Assembly (NCBI RefSeq): GCF_000024425.1
Contig: NC_013946.1
Location: 372,001-436,000, forward strand
Length of the DNA: 64,000 bases
Direction of reading: 5' to 3'
From: Meiothermus ruber DSM 1279
GTDB taxonomy: Bacteria > Deinococcota > Deinococci > Deinococcales > Thermaceae
Position 1 is the stretch's first letter. Each line of letters begins with the position of its first letter. The notes below the pieces were generated by a model. It was not told the DNA's origin and made no database searches. It saw only the letters and a program-made list of their open reading frames with translations. Position numbers and translations under genes: made by a program. This document shows positions 62,838 to 64,000 of this stretch, one piece after another.

Positions 62838-63700
62838 AAATCGGTCTCCCGCAGGTGGGCCCGGCTGGCCAGATAGGCCCCGGTGGCCCCCAGCAATACC
62901 GCCAGTACTAGCATGGCCAGGGCGGCTCGAGCCAGGTCGCTATCGGCCAGTACGGGTACAAAAGGCAGCAGGTTTTGCAGGGCCTCTGCCAGAAAGCGAT
63001 AGGAAACCGTCCCCAGCCCCAACGCCACCAGGCCGGCGGCCAGGGTCAGCAGGGTTCCCTCAGCCACAAAGGGCCCCTGGATGAAGCGGCGGGTGGCCCC
63101 CACCAACTGCATGACCCGCAGCTCCTCGCGGCGGTTTTCGATGGATAGCCGAATGGTGCCCATTACGCTAAAAAGCGTATCCAGCAAAAGTAAAACCACC
63201 AGTATATTGACCGCTACCCGCAAGCCCGCCAGCACGCGAACCAACTGCTCGGTGAGCGCACCGCCGTACTCCACGCTATCGACGCCTTCCAAGCGGGCCA
63301 CCCTTCGCCCCACCTCACGCACCGCCTGGGCGTTGTTTAATTTGATGCGAATCGTGTCGGGAAGAGGGTTTTGGATAAACTCGCGGGCCTGGGCCAGGTA
63401 GGGGTAATCCAACTGCAAGGTGGCGAGGGCTTCTTCCTTGGTTTGCAGCCGGGCCTCGCTGACCTCCGGCCAGGTTTTGATCTGCTCGAGCAGGGCATCT
63501 ACCCGAGCCTCGGGTTTGAGGAAGGCGGCCACCTCCAGCTCGCGCTCGAGGGAGGCCACCACCCGATCCAGGTTCCACAGCAACAAACCCAGCAAGAACA
63601 GGAGTGAAAACGACACCAAGGCGGTAAAGAAGGTGGCTAGGGTGCTGGTGAGGTGTTGGCGCAACGACCGCAGGGCCTGGGAAAGGGCGTACACGACCAT
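62834..63700 (-). CDS. ftsX: Cell division membrane protein FtsX
   Basis: The 288-residue protein has the FtsX plan: transmembrane helix 1 (FFTALVSFSLLFLLGLLLWNL), an extracellular domain (VAAFLKPEARVDAL to GVDSVEYGGAL), then helices 2-4 with ENRREELRVMQLVGATRRFIQGPFVAEG between them. FtsX relays FtsE ATP hydrolysis to the hydrolase activator outside. The start at 63700 (VVYALSQALRSLRQH) is the family start; the frame is open 30 codons further. The partner gene ftsE is at 15614-16300. Confidence 0.95.
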   Translation of the reverse strand: MVVYALSQALRSLRQHLTSTLATFFTALVSFSLLFLLGLLLWNLDRVVASLERELEVAAFLKPEARVDALLEQIKTWPEVSEARLQTKEEALATLQLDYPYLAQAREFIQNPLPDTIRIKLNNAQAVREVGRRVARLEGVDSVEYGGALTEQLVRVLAGLRVAVNILVVLLLLDTLFSVMGTIRLSIENRREELRVMQLVGATRRFIQGPFVAEGTLLTLAAGLVALGLGTVSYRFLAEALQNLLPFVPVLADSDLARAALAMLVLAVLLGATGAYLASRAHLRETDL

Positions 63701-63861
63701 AGTGTATCGGCTGGGGGCTGTGGGTGGGTGAATTGCTGCTAAGTGTTTGCTTACAGGTTGCTGGGCCGATAGGGGTTTGCACCAAACCACGATGGTTTAC
63801 TGTGTAGAATAGGCTTGTTGTACGACCGCGGGCGGTTTTTGTAGCTACAGGAGGCCGGAAT

Positions 63862-64000
63862 GTGCTAAGTGGAGACCTGGCAGAGTTCCCCCTTTTGCGG
63901 CTCTTGGAGACCCTAATGGGGGCGGCCAGGGGTGGGGTTTTACGCATCGAGCACCCCAGTTTTGTGGGCAGTATCTACCTCGAGGGCGGGCACCCGGTAC
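63862..64000 (+). CDS. DUF4388 (PATAN) domain protein, N-terminal part, cut by window edge
   Basis: A GTG at 63862 with GGAGG seven bases upstream opens a frame that runs off the window. The 46 visible residues (LSGDLAEFPLLRLLETLM, then GVLRIEHPSFVGSIYLEGGHPV) match the start of DUF4388 domains and resemble the protein at 47618-48376. It is divergent from ftsX. The rest of the gene is not seen. Confidence 0.75.
   Translation, partial: MLSGDLAEFPLLRLLETLMGAARGGVLRIEHPSFVGSIYLEGGHPV

Overview
The window looks like a chromosome segment of a Deinococcus-Thermota bacterium of the Thermus/Meiothermus type. The grounds are high GC outside one island, Thermus-like proteins (a GdhA-type glutamate dehydrogenase paralogue, a 202-residue SdrP-like CRP/FNR regulator, a TakP/TTHA0766-like TRAP binding protein), and many start codons placed 6-9 nt after a -10 hexamer, as in leaderless transcripts. 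A genus-level call of Meiothermus is inference.

Layout. 1-5.2 kb: the end of a gdhA-like gene, a thioesterase, and a leftward operon of TPR protein, SPOR protein, Rex, lipoprotein and polyprenyl synthase. 5.3-17.7 kb: initiator tRNA, fni, a hydroxyacid dehydrogenase, the ftsY-GNAT-dsbB operon, sua5, a CAU tRNA that is probably Ile2, an RlmI-like methyltransferase, apaG, an ABC ATPase, a Ctp protease, ftsE, hpf and an orphan ParA. 17.7-25.8 kb: MalY/PatB aminotransferase, a GGDEF protein, rnhB, a DUF4384 lipoprotein, a TRAP transporter and a quinone reductase. 25.8-30 kb: amino-sugar recycling by a NagZ-like hydrolase, NagA and a NagB-II-like SIS protein. 30-38 kb: hydroxybutyryl-CoA dehydrogenase, a VOC protein, a ParB/sulfiredoxin-fold protein, a CRP/FNR regulator, CorA, CutA, an ornithine cyclodeaminase homologue, a MOSC protein, and a cytochrome c with a sulfite oxidase. 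38-48.4 kb: mutS-mutL, moaB, gyrA, glpK, a repeat protein with calcium-loop motifs, and a DUF4388 protein.

48.57-61.2 kb is a roughly 12.6-kb genomic island in the 3' half of tRNA-Pro(GGG). It is bounded by a 46-bp direct repeat of the tRNA and, just inside each end, carries tandem 11-bp repeats like integrase arm sites. No integrase is present. Its cargo is a divergent Cys/His-motif protein, then a same-strand block: a 1426-residue nuclease-methyltransferase, two related proteins of unknown function (one with an Mrr-N-like winged helix), a Fic-HTH protein and a PLD-SNF2 helicase, followed by an IS4-family element. I could not match this gene set to a named defence system, so it is the best candidate here for an undescribed one.

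61.2-64 kb: tRNA-Pro, tRNA-Ile(GAT), an EnvC-like degenerate LytM protein, FtsX (about 47 kb from ftsE) and the start of a second DUF4388 protein.

Across the whole window the palindrome CTCGAG occurs about 170 times by hand count, several-fold more than base composition predicts, in all reading frames and between genes. It resembles the highly iterated palindromes of cyanobacteria.
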